The translations under genes were made by a program, and so were the position numbers. A stretch of 15,948 nt of DNA, from the NCBI GenBank assembly GCA_029940115.1, contig JAOZRQ010000101.1, positions 1 through 15,948 of the forward strand. The letters run 5' to 3'. Below the pieces are notes generated by a model that saw only the letters and a list, made by a program, of their open reading frames with translations, was not told the DNA's origin and did not search any database. Position 1 is the first letter of the stretch, and each line of letters begins with the position of its first letter. Shown here piece by piece: positions 13,387 to 15,948 of this stretch. The stretch is from Desulfobacterales bacterium (GTDB lineage: Bacteria; Desulfobacterota; Desulfobacteria; Desulfobacterales; 4be13).

Positions 13387-13863
13387 ATGAAACGATTTGT
13401 CCTTGTTCTGGCGTTCTTCCCTGTCATGGTGATGATGGCCTGTTCACCACTGACAATGGAAAACGTGAGGGATATCCCTGTGTTTCAAAAAATGTTCTAT
13501 GTGGTATTTGAAAAGAAGCCGGAGATCACGGACAAGGGTGTCTATGCCAGTGATTTTGAAATCGGCAGCATATCCTCTCAGAACCCGGGCCCTGACAACA
13601 TGGTCATCGCGAAAATATTTGTCCAGAACGAACACGCGGATCTGATCAGGGACAATGTGGTCTTTTATGTGTCAGAAGGGAAGCTGATGCTTGAAACGGT
13701 GGGCGAAAGCGGAACCCCTCTGAAGGAAGGGGATAAACTGCTCGGCTTTAAGGGAAAAACCAGCCTGTACTGGTTTAAGACGAAAAACAAGGTGAAAAAT
13801 GCTTCCAACGCAGCCGTCAACAAAGCGCGGGAATTGTACAACAAGGTGGTTGTCACGGAGTAA
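13387..13863 (+). CDS. Small lipoprotein with an MCE/MlaD-like domain
   Basis: A 158-residue probable lipoprotein. The signal peptide MKRFVLVLAFFPVMVMMAC ends in a lipobox-like MMAC (C19). The mature part has the pattern of one MCE domain: VYASDFEIGSISS, then MVIAKIFVQNEHADLIRDN, then LMLETVGESGTPLKEGDKLLGF, matching the v.G..vG.V / v.i.v...Li..d / L..Gd.I.G spacing of MlaD. MlaD-type proteins bind lipids in transport between inner and outer membrane; a solitary short lipoprotein version may be a periplasmic lipid-binding accessory. The start was set at 13387 because AGGAG lies 7 nt upstream; an ATG at 13360 lacks such a site. Transcription probably starts upstream of the MITE. The TAA stop is followed after 8 nt by a GGGTTAA array. 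The MCE call is moderate. Confidence 0.75.
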   Translation: MKRFVLVLAFFPVMVMMACSPLTMENVRDIPVFQKMFYVVFEKKPEITDKGVYASDFEIGSISSQNPGPDNMVIAKIFVQNEHADLIRDNVVFYVSEGKLMLETVGESGTPLKEGDKLLGFKGKTSLYWFKTKNKVKNASNAAVNKARELYNKVVVTE

Positions 13864-13871
13864 AGGATGAA

Positions 13872-13930
13872 GGGTTAAGGGTTAAGGGTTAAGGGTTAAG
13901 GGTTAAGGGTTAAGGTTAAGGGTTAAGGGG
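13872..13930. repeat. GGGTTAA heptamer array
   Basis: Six perfect GGGTTAA units, one GGTTAA, one more GGGTTAA and a GGGG end. It starts 8 nt after the lipoprotein stop codon and runs directly into MITE copy 1. It is a short tandemly repeated heptamer of the kind known from cyanobacteria and other bacteria. Confidence 0.95.
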
Positions 13931-14083
13931 TAGGGCGTCTAAATCAGCCAATTTTGCCTAGCCGCCTTTTGGCCCACCGCTGCTTGCCCCAAATTCTTTC
14001 AAGATAGGCGTCTATGGCCACATTGCCGGGTCCGAAAGTCGGGCAAAAAACATGGCTGAAAACTGGCGTTTTTAGATGCCCTA
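13931..14083. mobile_element. 153-bp MITE with TAGGGC ends, complete copy
   Basis: The ends TAGGGCGTCTAAA and TTTAGATGCCCTA are inverted repeats with one mismatch, and imperfect complementarity continues for about 28 bp. TA bounds both sides, as for IS630/Tc1-mariner-type insertion at TA. The copy lies inside GGGTTAA repeats. On the minus strand one frame is open through the whole element and ends in TGA inside the left inverted repeat; its tail reads DAYLERIWGKQRWAKRRLGK, which could be the remnant of a transposase C-terminus. No transposase is present. Confidence 0.75.
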
Positions 14084-14113
14084 GGTTAAGGGTTAAGAAT
14101 GAAGGGTTAAGGG
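14084..14113. repeat. Second short GGGTTAA cluster between the MITE copies
   Basis: GGTTAAGGGTTAAGAATGAAGGGTTAAGGG. The GATGAAGGGTTAAGGG-like start of the first array recurs here as AATGAAGGGTTAAGGG directly before copy 2, so array plus MITE may have duplicated as one block. Confidence 0.8.
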
Positions 14114-14240
14114 TAGGGCGTCTAAATCAGCCAATTTTGCCTAGCCGCCTTTTGGCCCACCGCTGCTTGCCCCAAATTCTTTCAAGATAGGCGTCTGGGG
14201 CCACATTGCCGGGTCCGAAAGTCGGGCAAAAAACATGGCT
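14114..14240. mobile_element. MITE with TAGGGC end, truncated copy
   Basis: 127 bp identical to the first 127 bp of copy 1 except for two adjacent substitutions (TAT to TGG in the middle), with no indels. The last 26 bp, including the right inverted repeat, are missing and replaced by a T-run and unrelated sequence. Confidence 0.8.
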
Positions 14241-14563
14241 TTTTTGTAACCCATTGATCATACTGGAATTTTGGAGTCAGGCATCAAGATGGCCAGATCC
14301 AATGATATCAACAGGTTGCCACGCATTCAGTGGGCCAAAATCCAAAAAAGTCCGCCTGTCTGGAAACTCCGATTGCCACCGGACGCTCTGTCCTCATTGT
14401 GCGGGCATTCTCGGCAACGGAACCCGAAGCCTCCCGTCATGCCGATTCGGAAGTCAGTTCTCAGATATCCGGGGATCAGAAACCGAGTTTCGCACTCCCA
14501 ACTGACAAATACGCCTGAATACCTGATTATCAAGTTTTTTTGCCGCTAGGTTCTGGATGCATC
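14241..14563. other. Gene-free stretch upstream of the nuclease
   Basis: No frame here has a ribosome binding site or a recognisable protein. At 14496-14516 TCCCAACTGACAAATACGCCT resembles the right arm of repeat R1. The rest shows no clear structure, though GAAACCGAGTTTC (14479-14491) is a small palindrome. Confidence 0.5.
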
Positions 14564-14667
14564 TCCTAATTATGAACGAACCGAGAGCCCAGTGCCCAGA
14601 ACCTCCTAATTAATTATGAACGAACCGAGAGCCCAGTGCCCAGAGCCCCAGAAAAACTTGATCATCA
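14524..14667. repeat. Inverted repeat enclosing a tandem duplication upstream of the nuclease
   Basis: GATTATCAAGTTTTT (14524ff.) and AAAAACTTGATCATC (14653-14667) pair with one mismatch. Between them a sequence of about 37 bp occurs twice, at 14564-14600 and, with four extra bases, at 14604-14644. Each copy ends in two heptamers GAGCCCA-GTGCCCA. The second inverted arm ends about 18 nt before the nuclease start and could affect its expression. Confidence 0.75.
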
Positions 14668-14685
14668 AAAGAATAGGTTTATTAT

Positions 14686-15498
14686 ATGGATTCAGCAGAT
14701 ATCATGTTAATCGGAGTGATCGCGTTCTCCTTTGCCGCCGGCGTGATTTGTCATTATGTGGTGGGGACCCATCTCTGGCCCAACCGACACAAAATCTATA
14801 CATGGTGGTTTCCCCTCAGAAACCATAAGAAGCTGGGCGAGCCGTGCCAGACGGATGTTGTGCTGGATCGGGACGGCTACAGTCTCGGATTCAGCCTTGA
14901 ACGGAGGTGCGCGTTATGGGCCGCGTATGTCATATCGAAAAAGTCCGTGGGGGTGGATGTTGACAGGGGGGTGCGCTTTTACGCTGACCCGGATATCCCC
15001 CAAGCATATCGGGTGAAACCTGAAGATTTCACGAACACAGGGTATGACAAAGGCCATCTCGCGCCGAGCGCGGCCATTGACTTCAGTGTGAAAAGCAACT
15101 CTGAAACCTTCTCCATGGCAAACATCTCGCTTCAGGACCCCAAACTGAATCGTCAGGCATGGGGCGCGCTGGAGGCTCTCGTGCGCAGATGGACCTGTAC
15201 CAAGGGCAAGCTGGCTGTTGTCACCGGGCCTTTGTATCATCTGCGGTCCAAGCGTGTCCATGGCATTCCCATTCCGAAAAGCTTCTACAAAGTCGTTTAC
15301 TCCTTCAAACATAAAAAATCCATCGGCTTCATCCTTCCCAACACCGATGTCAAAGCTGGCAACTTGTGGCATTATGCCATGTCGGTCAGGGACGTGGAAA
15401 AGGAGACCGGATACCAGTTCTTTGACAAACTGGGCAAAAAGGGGCGGGCGGCCAAGCGGACGCTCGATTTGTCTTGGTGGAAAGGCCCCAGTTCGTAG
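14686..15498 (+). CDS. Membrane-anchored DNA/RNA non-specific endonuclease (NUC/EndoG family)
   Basis: A 270-residue beta-beta-alpha-metal nuclease that cuts DNA and RNA with little sequence preference. An N-terminal hydrophobic segment (IMLIGVIAFSFAAGVICHYVV, about 6-26) predicts a membrane anchor with the catalytic domain probably outside the cytoplasm. The active-site signature is DKGHLAP at 121-127, a Lys variant of the usual DRGHxxP with catalytic H124. It is followed by MANISLQDPKLNRQAWGALE at 144-163, which supplies the metal-binding Asn (N155) and downstream Glu (E163). Length and layout fit the family. The ATG at 14686 has only a weak AGG upstream. The TAG stop lies within the first bases of a large palindrome that may end transcription. 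Likely roles are nutrient scavenging from nucleic acids or degradation of foreign DNA at the surface; no immunity gene is visible. Confidence 0.9.
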   Translation: MDSADIMLIGVIAFSFAAGVICHYVVGTHLWPNRHKIYTWWFPLRNHKKLGEPCQTDVVLDRDGYSLGFSLERRCALWAAYVISKKSVGVDVDRGVRFYADPDIPQAYRVKPEDFTNTGYDKGHLAPSAAIDFSVKSNSETFSMANISLQDPKLNRQAWGALEALVRRWTCTKGKLAVVTGPLYHLRSKRVHGIPIPKSFYKVVYSFKHKKSIGFILPNTDVKAGNLWHYAMSVRDVEKETGYQFFDKLGKKGRAAKRTLDLSWWKGPSS

Positions 15499-15541
15499 TT
15501 CCGCCTCTCGGCGGTCTCACACCGCCTGAAGGCGGAACTAC
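15495..15541 (+). terminator. Large palindrome at the end of the nuclease gene
   Basis: GTAGTTCCGCCT (15495-15506) and AGGCGGAACTAC (15530-15541) form a perfect 12-bp stem, with an inner GGCGGT/ACCGCC stem around CTCAC. The stop codon TAG at 15496-15498 is part of it. No T-run follows directly, so termination is possible but the element may equally be a dispersed repeat; it lies between two convergent genes. Confidence 0.6.
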
Positions 15542-15552
15542 AAACTCACTTC

Positions 15553-15756
15553 TCAGACCCTTTTTTCCTTGATTAGACGGGCGAAGTGGTCAAAGGAGCG
15601 GTCATAGGTCCGTTCGGCATCATCGGGAAAGCAACATCCCGGAAGCTGACGGCTTTTCAGATGATAGCTGAGACATTCACAGCAGATCCCCTTTCTTGGA
15701 CATGGATCGTAGGTACAATTGCATGAGCTGAGGTTCTGTTCCTTCTTACACTCCAT
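15553..15756 (-). CDS. DUF6485-like small cysteine-rich protein
   Basis: A 67-residue cytosolic-looking protein with a dense Cys pattern near its N-terminus: CNCTYDPC, then RKGICCEC, then SYHLKSRQLPGCCFP, followed by a charged C-terminal helix (YDRSFDHFARLIKEK). This spacing is that of the DUF6485 family, common in anaerobic bacteria and presumed to bind a metal or iron-sulfur cluster; no reaction is known. Two ATGs are adjacent. The second (15756) lies 5 nt after GGGAGG and is preferred over the one at 15759, which is only 2 nt away. It converges with the nuclease gene, with a palindrome between them. Confidence 0.85.
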   Translation of the reverse strand: MECKKEQNLSSCNCTYDPCPRKGICCECLSYHLKSRQLPGCCFPDDAERTYDRSFDHFARLIKEKRV

Positions 15757-15759
15757 CAT

Positions 15760-15948
15760 ATCCTCCCATGTAAATCAAATTTAGTTTCTGCAATGTTTGT
15801 TGCTTGGTTTGTTGTTGCTGTAAGGTTCAGGTTTGATTGTTGCCCACGCGCCATCTTCCACCATTTTTTTGCCTTGGTGTGAAAACTTATGTCCCAGTTT
15901 TTGGCAGACAACTTTTGTCCCCACTGTCTGAACCAGGATTCACAGGAT
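15760..15948. other. Stretch upstream of the DUF6485 gene to the window edge
   Basis: On the minus strand one frame stays open from the window edge to a TGA that overlaps the DUF6485 start region by ATGA. It reads KKWWKMARGQQSNLNLTATT and similar, which does not resemble a known protein, so it may be a partial gene or chance. The + strand shows T/G-rich sequence and ends in the dispersed phrase CCAGGATTCACAGGAT. The GGGAGG ribosome binding site (15762-15767) is the only clear signal. Confidence 0.3.

Noticed and set aside
12777..13427. 216-codon minus-strand open frame
   Set aside because: It crosses R3, R2, the MITE and the start of the lipoprotein gene; the residues are translated repeats, with no ribosome binding site and no recognisable domain.
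13872..13930. GGGTTAA array as a telomere-like end or sign of eukaryotic DNA
   Set aside because: Only about eight units, internal to the sequence and next to bacterial genes with Shine-Dalgarno sites; other heptamers of the same kind occur throughout the window.
15755..15948. Partial minus-strand gene entering from the right edge
   Set aside because: The frame is open to the edge and ends in an ATGA overlap, but the residue composition matches nothing known and 64 open codons can arise by chance, so it is not called as a gene.

Overview
The window reads as accessory chromosome of a Gram-negative anaerobe, most likely a sulfate-reducing Desulfobacterota (Desulfobacteraceae-like) bacterium. 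This is inferred from a Pfa-type secondary-lipid megasynthase, a DUF6485-type cysteine-rich protein, an MCE/lipoprotein gene and a very high load of dispersed palindromes and heptanucleotide tandem repeats. No rRNA, tRNA or CRISPR array was seen. Family names come from motif recognition by eye, not from a database search.

Left part (1-2900, minus strand): a DUF374-type lysophospholipid acyltransferase; then a tight two-gene unit read from 2656 downwards, an AAA/OLD-type ATPase followed 4 nt later by a DUF4276 TOPRIM-like protein. The pair looks like a split OLD nuclease, a layout typical of anti-phage modules.

Centre (2901-10346, minus strand): one 2481-residue Pfa-type synthase, KS - KS/CLF - AT - double-hotdog DH - double-hotdog DH, with no ACP. 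It amounts to a PfaB+PfaC fusion and stands alone here, so its ACP/KR and ER partners must be encoded elsewhere. Its inter-domain linkers and variable loops are filled by heptamer tandem repeats whose higher-order units keep the reading frame.

Right part (10347-13190): a largely non-coding, repeat-dense stretch with two palindrome families and a composite ~76-bp-unit repeat present in two direct copies. Between those copies lies a minus-strand three-ORF unit linked by two ATGA stop/start overlaps: an ADP-ribosyltransferase-fold (DUF3990-like) putative toxin, an unrecognised 184-residue protein, and a frameshifted remnant carrying a calcium-loop-like motif.

Far right (13150-15948): a promoter and an MCE-like lipoprotein gene whose leader is interrupted by a 119-bp MITE with a 12-bp target duplication; a GGGTTAA heptamer array with two copies of a second, TA-flanked MITE; a membrane-anchored DRGH-type DNA/RNA non-specific endonuclease ending in a large palindrome; and a minus-strand DUF6485 gene.

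The two most unusual themes are (i) a 7-nt repeat period inside the megasynthase linkers and again outside genes, and (ii) repeats that contain or abut the stop codons of four genes. The best candidate for an undescribed system is the ART-like toxin/partner unit between direct repeats, with the ATPase/TOPRIM pair a second defence candidate.
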